NCBI RefSeq assembly: GCF_022376445.1
Contig: NW_025955014.1
Span: 1 to 64,000, forward strand
DNA length: 64,000 nt
Reading direction: 5' to 3'
DNA from: Fomitopsis serialis
Lineage: Eukaryota; Basidiomycota; Agaricomycetes; Polyporales; Fomitopsidaceae
The notes beneath the pieces are model-generated. The model worked only from the letters and a program-made list of their open reading frames with translations. It was not told the origin of the DNA and did not search any database. Made by a program: the position numbers and the translations under genes. Below, one piece after another: positions 1 to 10,745 of the stretch (position 1 is its first letter; every line of letters starts with the position of its first letter).

Positions 1-1166
1 ATCTATACGTGACCGCGACGTTGCCGCTCGTTGAGGGAACGAGTAGTCCCGTGTTTTAGGTTCCGTTTCGCGCCACCCATCTTTTAGTCCAAGGTCACGC
101 ATTAGGCCTTGCAGACCCGCTACCGCCGTGTTGTTGTCTTCCCTGGGTGGTAGTCTGTCGACGGAGTCTTCGACAATGTTAAAGTCCCCCAGTACAACGT
201 TCGGTTTATGCCTTGTTATGTATAGAGCCGACAGGTTCTCCCAGAAGCCTTCATTCTCGCTGGGCTGGTTCGGTGCGTATACATTAAGGATCTCCAGTCT
301 CGATTGGCCGTGCCATGTCAGGCAGAGTACTGCCGCTCTTCCTGGGACCAAGGTTGTCATTTCTGCTCCTGCTATGTCTACTAGTATCTCCCTGTTTAGT
401 ACGAAGGCGACGCCTCGCGCATTTGTGGTGTCTGTGTCGCTGGAGAACAGAACTTTCATTCTTCGTCCGTAAAGGCGGTGTATGGTTTGTACCGTTTCGT
501 CATCCAGGTGGGCCTCCTGGATTGCCATGATACCTATTCGCTGTTCGCGCATCAAAGCGTTTAGCGCGTTCCATTTGTTATTCGATGTTCCCGAGGTTGT
601 GCCTCTACCGTTAATGTTGAGTGAGCCGACTTTTAAGGTCGCCTTCGTTTTCCTTCCGCTCCTGTGGCTCGTATCGTACCTCGCGTTGTGTTCAGTGTTT
701 TGACTAGCTGGTTGGTTCAGACTCTCGACCGCCAGTCTCCGATCTGGTCGATCAGTGTCGAGGTCAGCCCTCTCTCCGTTTTCCCCCGTCAGTTCATCTG
801 GTTCACTGTGGAAAGGGGACGCCGTTCGCCATCTCCGGCGGGGGTCGCTTATGCCGTTTGCCGTGCGTTCGTCCGTATGTGGTGTGTTTAGTTTGGATGA
901 TGATGCCGTTGCGTTACAATTCCACCGCTACAACGATGCGCGGTGGTCGGAGACTACTCCTGAGTCTCTCAGGTGACCTGTCGGATGCTACCCAGTAGCA
1001 GAGCGACTTCGGCCTCTCGGCCGAGGGTAAGTCTCGAAGTACCCTCGCTGGGAGAAGAAGACTTCAGCGCCGTCCTCGGCTTTCCTGTCCCGCTTGCGCA
1101 GTCAGTAAATTTGGGCCGTCTCGGGTGCCGATGTCTGATTAGTATAGACATGAATTCGGATCTCAT
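1..1166 (-). CDS. LINE ORF2, N-terminal endonuclease domain (partial, runs off window)
   Basis: The reverse strand from 927 down to 1 is one open frame encoding an endonuclease/exonuclease/phosphatase fold protein. Visible motifs in order are LKVGSLNINGRG, AIQEAHL, LNVYAPNQ, VVLGDFNIVED and SRSRID at the edge, the usual EEP catalytic signatures of LINE endonucleases that nick target DNA. No ATG precedes this domain in its frame. A 50-nt GT-AG intron at 977-928 (phase 0) joins it to an upstream exon starting at ATG 1166 (189 nt, 63 codons). That start and intron are my inference; the alternative is a decayed 5' end. Reverse transcriptase and RNase H parts would lie beyond position 1. Confidence 0.8.
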
Positions 1167-1704
1167 AGGGAGCTATGATCAAGTTGGTAGCAATGGTATC
1201 GGTCGTAGTGGGACTTCCTTGCTAGTACGGTGCACCCCGCTATTGCACTTCCTTCGCCCAATTTGTTTTGCGACTGGGGGGAGCTCGAGGGTACATTCTG
1301 GGTGTATTCTAGGTTATTTCGTGGGCCTGCAGTATTTCGCGAATAAAGCGTGTATCCATTCGCAGCTTAAAGATAGGTAGTACACATAGACACTGTCAGG
1401 TTTGTATACCAGCCTTAGACAGGCGAAGCGAGATACAGAGTCGAGGGTACGTCGTCAAGAAAGGGGTCGGGCGCGTGCGATCGTAATAGAGTAGCGATAT
1501 CGTATCGAGGTCAGGATAGTCACGGTATAGTGACGCAAGAAGTGAGGCATCGGTGGATGTGCAGCGCGTAAGTCGGGACACGAGGTAGAGCAGGACTGGA
1601 TGATAAGAGGAAGTATATGGTATATAGTGCGCGGGTGCAGGCTATAGTCCTCGTGCGTGTATAGGCATTAGTCCGTCCAAAACACGACGCAGGACATGGG
1701 TCGT
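1167..1704. other. spacer between LINE ORF2 and ORF1
   Basis: About 540 bases with no convincing coding exon on either strand. It separates the ORF1 stop from the proposed ORF2 start and probably belongs to the retroelement. Confidence 0.5.
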
Positions 1705-4175
1705 CTACTTGCGGTTTACGGCCTTGCCTTTACCCTTGTCGCGTCCGTTTCCGCGCTTCTCCTGGCGTCCGCGATCCGCATCTCGGTTGGCCTTCTTTTG
1801 TCCGCCGTTCTGGTCCGCTATCGCGACAGAGCCGGGGATCACGTCGTGCCAGCCCTCGACTTTTAGCAAATCGCACAGGCCGACGGGATGATCCACGGAG
1901 TGACAGTAAGCGCACCATAGTTTGCCTGTGAAGGGCTCGGGCTTCCCAGTCGCAGGGGTTCCGAAGTCGTGCGCGTGCAGGATTTTGCGGAACTTCTCCC
2001 ATTCCGCTGGGTCCGCCGTCGGAGCCTCGATGAACAGACGGACGATAGGGTCTGGCTCGCCGTTCGTGATGTTTGCTAGGTGCTTCACTTTCATCGTCCT
2101 GAGCATCTCCTCGTATGCGCTATCGACGGTGAAAAACTGCCACTTGCCACTCTTAGCGATGTCCGTCGCAAAGATGCCCGAGATCGGGACTCGGAGGGCC
2201 GGCTTCCGGAGCTCGCGGTGGAAGACCGCGGTATAGCCTTCGTTGTTGCGCTTGCGGGCGCCGAGACGGTTGGGCTGGCGCCACGAGCCGGCGTAGTACG
2301 GGTTGTTTGCGTCAAGGGTGACGAAGCCAAAGGTGCCCTCGCGCGTCGAGAGCCATTTGAGGGCGAGGAGGTAGTCGCGCAGACCGTACGTGATGTTATG
2401 CATGAGGAAATAACGAGGAGCTTGGTTACGCTGTCCGGTTGGTCTGTGAGCGCATGCCGCCATGATGGTGCCGGTATCGGTATCGTTGTCCTCGAACTCG
2501 ACGTAGTTCTCGAGGATCCCGTGCATGGACGATATACGTAGCTCCGTCCCAGGTTCATCCGAGCCGCATCGCGGGATGAAGAGAAGCAGGGCGGGTTCGT
2601 TCTTCCCGATTTGCGCCCAGGTCTGATGTTGCTTAGGCGACATACCTTCCGCCTTCGAGAACGCGTCGGCCCCCTCAACCGGCGGCCAGTCGTCGTCCGG
2701 GCGCTTCGTCGCACCGTTCGGGATTTCGATCAGCGCAAACGTTTCCGGAGTCTGCGACGCCGCGTAGGCCGGGCTCTGGGGGCGCATCGTGGAGTGCCGG
2801 GAGTGCAAGGATGGGCCAGCGCGCGGGCCCTCGACACGTTGCTGGAAGTTGTCGGGTGAGCTGCTGCGCGACTGCAAGCGACTCTCGAGACGGCGGCGAG
2901 GCATGGGTGGGTCAAGCTGGACGTCCATGTCAAAGATGTCGTTGCCGCGCTCCGCTCGTGGTTTGGTAATGATCCTGATCGGAGCTGAGGGCGGGGCTCC
3001 GTCGAACGTGATCAAAGCGGGCGTGGGCGCACGCTGGTGGCCATTCGGAGCCTCGGTACGCTCGATTCGCTCTGGCGAGGGAGCGCGTGTATGCGCGGAC
3101 GTTGACGACGCCACGTTCACGTTCAGATCCTTTGCCCAGTACGGGCTGGCCCCAACTGTTAGATAGATTAGCTGTGTTACTCCTCATTGGACAGGTAGTC
3201 TTACATCCGAGCTGGGGGCCGGGACGCGCTGCGCTCCGGGCCATCGCCTGGACATCTTCGTCGAAGTGACCGATGACGATGCCGTCGTCATTGGCGGGTT
3301 CGTGGTCGACGGCCATCTCGTCACGCAGTTCCTCATCGTCGGCGTAGCTGACGCCACTGTCTTCGATGTTGCAACCGGTGCCATAGTCGGGGAGGTGGCC
3401 CCAGGCTCCAAGGCCGTAATCGGCCAGCGGTCCAACAACGAAGGCACCCATCGCCGGTGTACGCGCCGCAGTAAGTTGTCTTCCGGGATCCTGGCGAACG
3501 TTGGTGACTAGTGGTTCGCCGTCGTTCCCGACGTCCTCCGACACACGCCTGCGCTTCCTCGTTTCGCTCACCAAACGCTGCGAGCTTACGGCCGGCGAGG
3601 CGGGCATGGGCTCCTGCGTCGTTATGGCTTCGACCCCGAGTGACGCCAGCTGGCCGTTTTTCTGGTGACGTCCCGGTGCTGGCGTCGAGGTGGTCTAGTT
3701 CCGAGCAAGCTCGTTGTGGTTAGAGGGTTGTAGCGCGGTATAGGTAAGTGTAGGTTCACCTCTCCGTTTGTTTCGGGAGCGTCCGCGTTCTGTACCGCGC
3801 TTTCCACCGCGACGGCGTTCTCCGCGGTGTTAGCCCCCGTTCGCGTGTCGTCTTGCTCGTCGGTCTGTGCTGGTCCGTCTGCGACGAGCCCCTGCCCTGG
3901 GCCCTCTACCTGGTCCTGTGCCGACGGTTGTTGCGTCACTTCCGGAGTGTCTATCGGTGTTATTCTTTCGCGTTAGTCGCGATTAAGTTCAGTTGTGCGT
4001 GCTCACCCTCTATCGTCGGCAAGCCTGGGGTTGGCTGCCACGGGTTGGGGGGAAAGGGCAGCCCAGCATCGCTGTTTCCGTCTGCGAGGCTCGCAGCGGC
4101 TCGCCTTCCGGGGCGGCTCGGTGCATCACGCTGCTTCTGATGGCTTCGTTCGTTCTTCCCGGCGCGTTTAGGCAT
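1705..4175 (-). CDS. LINE ORF1, zinc-knuckle protein with three predicted introns (766 aa)
   Basis: Predicted nucleic-acid binding ORF1 (gag-like) protein of the retroelement. Exons are 4175-4007, 3950-3760, 3694-3205 and 3155-1705; the introns are 56, 65 and 49 nt, start with GTGAGC, GTGAAC and GTAAGA, end in TAG or CAG, and all three phases match to give one 766-codon frame. The N-terminal 290 residues are low-complexity and basic/polar. The conserved core includes PRYFLMHNITYGLRDYLLAL, and a CX2CX4HX4C knuckle (CAYCHSVDHPVGLC) lies near residues 698-711, followed by a Lys/Arg/Gly-rich tail. The protein may start further upstream at ATG 4756 through two more exons (4756 region, then 4389 region, 47-nt intron between). 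Without splicing the frame is broken at each intron. Confidence 0.75.
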
Positions 4176-4772
4176 CGTCGTCGGAGGCTGGGGCTAGTGA
4201 AGCTGAGGTTTTGGGCAGTTTAGAGGCAGAGGGGCGCCACTTCAGGAGGAGGGCGCTGGAGACTGTCCATTCGCCACGTCTCGTCTCGTCTTTTCAGTTG
4301 TATGGGCGTCCGTTGGTTCGTGCGCGATAGGCAGTAAATCGCGACGGCGTCGGTCTTCACGCGTTCCTCTCCCGCGCTGTTCGCTTGGTGCCTCTCGCGT
4401 TGAGCTGTTTTTGCCCTTCTGGCCGCCGTGTATAGTCATTGGATTTGCCTACCATGCGATCCTACGTTCCCTGTCACTTCCATTTGCACTTCATCAAAAT
4501 GGGGCAGCTTTATCGACTCGTTTCCTCGACTCGTATTGGTTGGGGTGGACGTACTCTCCTCTTTTTGTGGTTGTGCCTCGCTTCTCGGTAGGGTCTCTGC
4601 TGCTGCGGTGCGAGAGGGACGGGGAGATGTCGTTGGCGTCGCCATCAGGGGTGGGGAGTTAACGGTAGATGTTTGCTTGCATTTGTTGGTGGCGTTCTCC
4701 ATCAGCTGCGCTCGTGTTTGGGTGCGCTGGAAAGAGCCGTGGCCGTTGTGGGCCATGCTAAATTAGGATGGG

Positions 4773-4834
4773 TTATTGTTTGGACTTGCCATAACAGGCT
4801 GTGTTATTGTTTGGACTTGCCATAACAGGCTGTG
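4773..4834. repeat. 31-bp direct tandem repeat, two copies plus a partial third
   Basis: Two head-to-tail copies of a 31-base unit (4773-4803 and 4804-4834) containing TGGACTTGCCATAACAGGCT; a diverged partial copy follows near 4841-4866. It lies just upstream of the most 5' possible LINE ORF1 start and is plausibly part of its 5' UTR/promoter. Confidence 0.8.
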
Positions 4835-5259
4835 TTCCTCATTCGCCTTCCATAACGGGCTGTTTGATTCTCTCCTCCGCTCCAGATCGTTGTCCGGGCC
4901 CATTGCTTCGGGATTGGTTGTTTTTGCCGAAGACGTCGGCTTCCGTTTTCCGTACGGGTCGTGTCCCTGGGCCGCAGTTAGGCTCTTATTTGTCCGCGCT
5001 CGGCAGTCTGTCCCTGCCCAGCCGCCTCTGGGGTGGTCGTATTCGTTTAGTGCAGTGCGCGGTGTGTTGGCTTGTCGTGCACGTTTTCACTTTGCCGTCC
5101 GGCTCAGGCCTGGTATGTAATAATGTGTTTCTTTGTGCCTTAGAAAGCTGAATTTCTTGTTGCCTTCGTTACATCTAGACATGTGTTCGTCTGATTGTGG
5201 TAGTGCATTCTATTCTAGCTAGGCATTAGGGTCGTGGGTACTGCCGTATTGATTGTCCC

Positions 5260-5982
5260 TCATTGAGCGCGCTGTTGTGATCCTATCTCCTCTGTAATCG
5301 CGTCCGCTTCTGCATCCAGCCTCTCCTCCGCGGGGGTGCCCGGCGAGATCCGGGGCGCGAGGGTCTTCCATCTCGTGCTCGTTTTCAGACGCCGTTGCAT
5401 GTGATCCCTGTCACGTGTGCCGTGATCGCGTTTGTATGGGCTGGTTTCGATTGCGTTTGAGTCGTCGGAGTGGCTTGGGATGGATGGGTGGGGATGAGGG
5501 AGACTCTGCAGTGTCGCGTACAGAGTTGTGTGGGCGTGCTCGTCCATCCGGCTCAGGCGTATCCACGAGACCGGTATGCGTACGCGGGTCCGCAAGATGC
5601 CGCCTGTTAGTTGTACTGTTACCCAATGTTTTGTGATGTTCCGGGTAACCGTAATTCTGCCCGACCCTATGATTTTCGTCGTGGTTCGCATCGTTATCAC
5701 GTGGCCTCTCGCGAGGGGGCTCTGAGGCGGCTTCGCCATAATCCAAACACAGATTCGTTCTTCATCGTCAGTGTCTCCATCTTTCGCCTCTGCCCATTCC
5801 GGTTCGTCTTCCACCCATACCTCGAACGTGTTGTTGGTTATCGCGGAGGGTCGTGAATGTGAAGTCGGTCGGATGGGGGAGTGTTTGGGAGTATGCGTGT
5901 GTGCGTTCCGTGGTCGTCGTCGGCTGTTGTCCGATGTTGTGTGTTCGTTGTCGTTCTTTTGGGACGTGAAGGTCAGGAACAT
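5260..5982 (-). CDS. hypothetical ORF, 240 aa
   Basis: Longest open frame of the 4.9-6.6 kb interval. The central part (WVEDEPEWAEAKDGD, ICVWIMAKPPQ, WIRLSRMDEH) has a protein-like composition, flanked by His/Thr/Ser-rich ends. No domain is recognised and no neighbour suggests a role. Other frames of the same stretch are also partly open, so this may be a non-coding or degenerate retroelement segment. Confidence 0.3.
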   Translation of the reverse strand: MFLTFTSQKNDNEHTTSDNSRRRPRNAHTHTPKHSPIRPTSHSRPSAITNNTFEVWVEDEPEWAEAKDGDTDDEERICVWIMAKPPQSPLARGHVITMRTTTKIIGSGRITVTRNITKHWVTVQLTGGILRTRVRIPVSWIRLSRMDEHAHTTLYATLQSLPHPHPSIPSHSDDSNAIETSPYKRDHGTRDRDHMQRRLKTSTRWKTLAPRISPGTPAEERLDAEADAITEEIGSQQRAQ

Positions 5983-7079
5983 TGTGGGACAACTGGCTTT
6001 GTCTCACCGTGTCATTTTTGCAGGTTTTTATGTATGGGTTGCGCGTCTTTCATTGACGTTTGGACGTGATGAGATACGTAAGTCGCTTAGGATATGCCTA
6101 TCTGCACGGAGTTGTTCGCATTCTGACAGGTAGCGGTCAGGGGAATCAAGGAGAGTATTGCTGCAGGCGAAGTGGACTATGTCGGTGTAACGTATGCGTT
6201 CGTCTCTGTAGTTCCAGAGGCCACTGCTGTTTCTGTCTGTCTTTCGTGCCCCATTTGGTAGGTGGCTTGCGTGTTTTCCTGTGTTTGTGGGTGGCTCGTG
6301 TAAACTTAAATTCGGTGGCTGTTGCCAGGCGCTTTTATGGGCGTCTAACGAGCGCTTCCGGCATTGTCCCTCGCTGGGTAGTGTACCGAGAATATTGCGA
6401 CTTCCGCATGAGTTGCGTGGAGAGTGCTTTCGTATTAGCTACTCTTTCGGTTATCAGGCTTGTAGGCCTTACTTGTGGGTGTGCTCCCGTTTCTGTCCGC
6501 CCGTGTAAGGGTGGATTGTCAAGGGTGACTTCAGATGTGGTCGCTTGCAGCAACGCCGGGCCATGAGCTTGTTTCACTTTAAGGCCTTATAGTGCATGTT
6601 GGTTTCGCCTCAGAGAGGTTACTTATCCCCCGGACCACGAAAAGGTCTGCACAGGGCTCGTCTGAACGACGAGTCCCTCCCGGGGGGAGACAGGACTGTT
6701 CCTCACAAGTTCCTCAGCCGTCTCATCCTCTCGCGCCCTCGACCGTCCCTTGAGTGTATGCTGGCCCAATACGGTGGGGTATAACACTGCACACACACGG
6801 ATTGGCTGGAGAACGAAAAAGGTGCCATGTCTGCGACCCTGACCTACCAAGAACGACACTACTAACATACGCCCCCGTCCCCGCAGGGACAATCGCATAG
6901 GTATAGCATACAGCTGCGCGAGGCTCCTCATTGGCGACGATCCCCACCATACTCACCGCGCGCGTTCACCCTCAGCTCCTGGCGCGCCTCTCCTGGACCG
7001 GCCCATCCTGCGTATTGAACACTCGGAATCCCCTCCCCTCCCCCGCACAACGTCGATCGCTGGAATGCGTGCCACGTTC
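5983..7079. other. no gene recognised
   Basis: Only short, overlapping open frames without recognisable domains. No RNA gene seen. Confidence 0.4.
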
Positions 7080-8450
7080 ATCAGCCAGCTGTTCCCTGGC
7101 TCCATACAGTGGGATCTTGATCCCCGGTGACATGGGCGCTGGCGAGCAAACTTCGCATCTTAGGTGAGTTCTCCCTCAGTGCATGCAGGGCGAAACTACT
7201 CACCATGTGAGAACAGCACCTGTACGGCTCAGCATGCAGTTCCGCACCCCGCTCTCTCCGCCTCACTCACGCCTCCGGACCCCGCCCGCCTGGCATTGAC
7301 ACCGCCTGTCTGCTTTGGCGGCCGCAACCGTCGCATGCAGCTGCGCAGCCTTTCGGCCTGTGAACGAGTCGACGCACGGCCCTCTTCGTGGTAAGCACCC
7401 ATGGCAGACTGCGGAATGCTTCCGCCGCATCTGCGCCGCCGCGGGCGTCCATCCTTCGTGTTCAAAGCTCGGGATCCACTCGCCCGTACGTCGACATCCT
7501 CCTCCTCCCTCGGACGTCACTTCCAGTGACGTGTTCTGTCGCGCCTCCACCAGCCAGCTCCCTACCAAGGGATCTGGATCCCCGGACGAGCAGTCATTTC
7601 AAACAAGGTCAGTTGTCTCTCACTGTACACGCAGCGCGAAAAGTACTCACGCCCGCATAGCAAGGGGGCCCTCGCCCCACGCCCGAGCCCGGCCTGCTGG
7701 AGATCGACACGCTCCGTCCACCGCCCGACGGGCGTGTCCCTCGGGTCGCCAGTGCACAGAAGACCTGGGAAGTAACGCGGCAGATGAGTAGGGCACCGAC
7801 GTAAGTCTCCAATCATGCATTCATCATTGTCGTACTCACCTTCAGCGAGACAGCCTCGCGCGCTTTCCGGCCATCCGCACGCGCCACCTTCTCACTACCC
7901 GCCACGTCAAACAGCCGCACGGGCATCCAGCTCCCCCGTAACTCGATCCGCCGTGGCTTCATCGGTTGCGCGGCGATCCGCGAACGCGAGCCACGCGCCG
8001 ATCTCCAGGCAGTGGCTGAGTCGAGCACGTTCTCGCGGGCGTGCTCGCCGGACGACGATACGTCGTGTCTGCGCTTGTCAGGCAGAGCGGTGGCGGTCAT
8101 TCGCAGGGAGACGGTGTGGTGAACGGCAATGACCCGCAGGGAGACAGGACACGAGCGCAGAGGCCATCGTGCCGTGCGAGTATCGTCCCCGGTGCTGTAC
8201 CATCGAGGTGAGTTCGGTTCCACCTGTCGTGCAGGGCGACTGCACTCACCCTGTCCCGCCTAGGTATATCCGTGCGCTTCGCACCCACTATCCGGCTGTG
8301 CGCGCGGCCCGCCTGCATGCGTCGACCGTCTGACAAAAATGCGCGCGGCGTTTGAGCGTTCCGAGGACCTGCGAAGCAACGCGGCAGACGTGTAGGATGC
8401 CAGGTGAGCTGTATCCCACTGTATGTGAGACAATCCCGTGCTCACCTTTG
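7080..8450. repeat. dispersed repeat units with paired splice-donor-like motifs
   Basis: A related module recurs at about 7171-7207, 7610-7650, 8207-8250 and 8402-8448: a plus-strand (A)GGTGAGTT or GGTCAGTT, then a GCAG(G/C)GCGA-like core, then ACTCACC, which is GGTGAGT on the other strand. Copies at 7080 and 7549 also share the flank CCAGCCAGCT followed by GGGATCT.GATCCCCGG. A short protein-like stretch read on the minus strand near 8060 (LPD.RRHDV..SGE) recurs near 10,200. No complete gene can be built here. Confidence 0.5.
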
Positions 8451-8525
8451 GCCAAGGTAACTCGCTGGCGGGAGCTGGCGGCTTGCGAACGGCACCTCGG
8501 GCGCGTCAACGGCGCTAGTGCATTG

Positions 8526-8640
8526 CAGGGGTACGCCCAACCCGCGCGGGTCGCGGGTAGGGGTACGCGCGGGTAGGGGTCCGGGTAGCGATTTCCGTAC
8601 CCGCCTACCCGCCCTGCAGTCGTGCGGGTATTGCCAAAAG
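8526..8640. repeat. short GGGTA/TACCC repeat cluster with inverted copies
   Basis: Several GCGGGTAGGGG-type units on the plus strand, followed after about 20 bases by TACCCGCCTACCCGCC, so the segment can fold into a GC-rich hairpin. Such arrays occur near the ends of hAT-like elements in fungi and plants; no transposase is visible here. Confidence 0.5.
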
Positions 8641-8879
8641 CGGCAACCCCGCGAGCGCCCGGTCTGCCCCTCTCGAGTTCCACCAGGTCGACTCGCCCAC
8701 GCCCACGGTCTCAGCCTCAGCAACACGACGCACACGCGCGCGGCGAGCACCCACGAAGACCACGCGTGCGAACGCAATGCAAACGCAGCCGACAAAGCCA
8801 CCGCGAGCCCGGGCGCGGCGACGAACGGGCGGCAGGCCTGGATGACAAGTGGACGGCGGGCAGGGGTGGATGACTGGCG

Positions 8880-9830
8880 GGGACGGGCGAGGGTGAGGGC
8901 GAGGGCGAGGGCAAGGTGAGTCCAGGCACACGCGCGCGAGCTCACTAACGGCAGGCGCAGGACGCGGCGACGTGCAGCGCGACGCGCATGACGACCGCGG
9001 GCACGCAGGGCCAATGCCCTGCGTGTAGGCACGGCCGACGAACAAGCGGCACGAGCGGGCGGGCGGCAGCACGTCGACCGCGAGCGCGCTGGGCAACTGC
9101 CCAGCATGCAAACACGACCGACGAATGCGCCCAATGCGAGCGGACGCACGGACGCACGGACGCGAGGACGGGCGAGTAGGCGGGCGCGCGGACGAGTAGG
9201 CGGGCGGGTGGACGGGCGGCGGGCAGGTGAGTAGACGAGTGAGGGGGGGAAACCGGCGAGCTGGCGGTGGGTGAGTGGGCGAACACAGGGTGCGTCGTCA
9301 CGCAGCACGACACACACAACCACGGCGAGCACGCAGGGTGAATACCCTGCGTGCAGACGCAGCCGACGAGCGGACCGTGGGCGCGTGAAGAGGGAAGGTG
9401 AGTGCAGACGCATGTCAGCGAGCAAGCTGACCGCCAGCAGGCCACAACGACGTGTAGCACAACGCACATGCCGACCACGAGCGCGCTGGGCGAATGCCCA
9501 GCGCGCAGACACGGCCGACGAATGCGCGCAAAGCGAGCGGGCGCGAGGACGAGCGGACGCGAGGACGGGCGCGTGGACGAACCGACGCACCGACGAGCGG
9601 ATGGATCGACGAGCAGACGGGCAACCACAAGTGCGATGGACGAATGCCCAGCGCATAGATACGGCCGACAAACACACGCGCCGCGAGGCGGGAGAACGAG
9701 GCGGCAGGCAAGCTGGCACGGACGGGGATACGGTGCGGACGAGCACCACGCGCATACCGACCACGAGCATGCTGGGCGAATGCCCAGCACGCAGACGTGG
9801 CCGATGAACGCCGGGCGGGCAAACGGGCGA
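8880..9830. repeat. GC-rich tandem repeats with hairpins and intron-like modules (family A)
   Basis: About six diverged units of 95-180 bases. The shared core reads roughly GACGCGGCGACGTGCAGC, then a hairpin, then GACACGGCCGACGAA. Near-perfect hairpins: 9002-9025 (CACGCAGGG/CCCTGCGTG), 9329-9354 (10 bp) and 9481-9506 (GCGCGCTGGGC GAAT GCCCAGCGCGC), with compensatory A-T to T-A exchange between units; a weaker one at 9771-9788. Two units are preceded by sequences with all intron signals: 8916-8954 (39 nt, GTGAGT...CACTAACGGCAG) and 9398-9437 (40 nt, GTGAGT...GCTGACCGCCAG). Long open frames on both strands are a by-product of the GC-rich repeat. Confidence 0.75.
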
Positions 9831-10640
9831 GCGAACGACGAGCGGGGGTGGGCACACCAAGGAGGCGGGAGGGCGGGCGCGCGGCGCGTACAGACGGGAA
9901 GCACGTGAACGCTCCCGTCTGCGGGTGCGGAGCTGTCGGGGAACGCGCGGGCGGATGGCAGGAACGCGCGAGGCCGAGTGCGGAGGACGGCGAGCGGGGA
10001 GGATGGAGGCGGGGGCATGGCAGCGAGGACGTGTACCGTTGACCCACCGACTTGCCCGCACACTCGCGACTCAACGCAAGACATCCTCCCGCTCCACTTC
10101 GCTGGAAGTCGATATGTGGGAAGCTGACAGTGATGCAATGGGGCAAGTCACGATCGACCGCGGCGTGGTGTCGACGCTGGGCTCGCCGGAAGCCCACACG
10201 TCGTGCCGTCGCCCGTCCGGCAGCAGTCGGTGGGTGTGGCGATCATCCGCAGGGAGACGAGCTACGATCGCAGGGGCCGCCGTGTCATCCGGTGTCATGG
10301 CTTTCCGTGCGAGTCCACCGGAACCCGCTACGTTGTGTCTTTATTGGTCAGACACGCAGGGTAAGTCGGCTCTGTTTGCCTGCAGAAAAAGCTCTATTAG
10401 TGCTGAATCCGCTGGACTGATGCCGTCCCCGTTACGGTGTGACCTGCTATGGTCTCGTCATGCCTGGCTGATGGGCCTCCGGTGTCGCTTCAAGGTGGGC
10501 TGCGATCCCCCCATGCTATGAGCTCCCAAGTGAGTTTGTGACAGCGACGACGCATGCTGGCCTGACCGAAGGCGGCCCCCGCGCATGTATGAGAGCACGG
10601 TGCACCCCGCGTCCATCTTGTGTCCATGTGCGAGTACAGG
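9831..10640. other. no gene; repeat-derived sequence
   Basis: GC-rich sequence continuing from the family A repeats. The part near 10,190-10,260 resembles 8,040-8,110 (shared TCCGCAGGGAGACG-like words and LPDGRRHDV-type minus-strand reading). No intact gene. Confidence 0.4.
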
Positions 10641-10650
10641 CATAGCCTGA

Positions 10651-10745
10651 CATATGGGTCTATGGTCTGGTGGTAAAGCTTCCCGTCTCTGAATAAGGAT
10701 GGCCGGCTGTACTGCGGGGCTGTAAGTTCGAGTCGGAAGTAGGGC
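10651..10745 (+). repeat. tRNA-like sequence, possible SINE head
   Basis: The segment has an A-box-like TGGTCTGGTGG and a B-box GTTCGAGTC match of RNA polymerase III promoters. The spacing is about 70 bases, a little long for an intronless tRNA, and I cannot fold an acceptor stem or assign an anticodon. A tRNA-derived SINE or a decayed tRNA gene fits best. Confidence 0.4.

Larger units (their letters stand above)
1..4834 (-). mobile_element. LINE-like non-LTR retroelement, 3' part cut off by the window edge
   Basis: Two consecutive minus-strand genes look like ORF1 (zinc-knuckle nucleic-acid binding protein) and ORF2 (endonuclease, presumably followed by reverse transcriptase outside the window) of an Agaricomycete LINE. 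The order ORF1 then ORF2 and the AP-like endonuclease at the start of ORF2 are typical of Tad1-like LINEs. A 31-bp direct repeat just upstream of the most 5' possible ATG (4773-4834) may mark the 5' UTR. The right boundary is a guess. The reverse transcriptase and 3' tail are not visible, so clade assignment is inference. Confidence 0.75.

Noticed and set aside
128..976. Plus-strand open frames in the first kilobase
   Set aside because: They are shadows of the minus-strand LINE endonuclease, which has recognisable motifs.
8442..10138. Very long minus-strand open frames (up to 539 codons) over 8.4-10.1 kb
   Set aside because: Two or three frames are open at once, composition is Arg/Pro/Ala/Cys-rich and the repeats account for it; the GC-rich tandem units simply lack stop codons.
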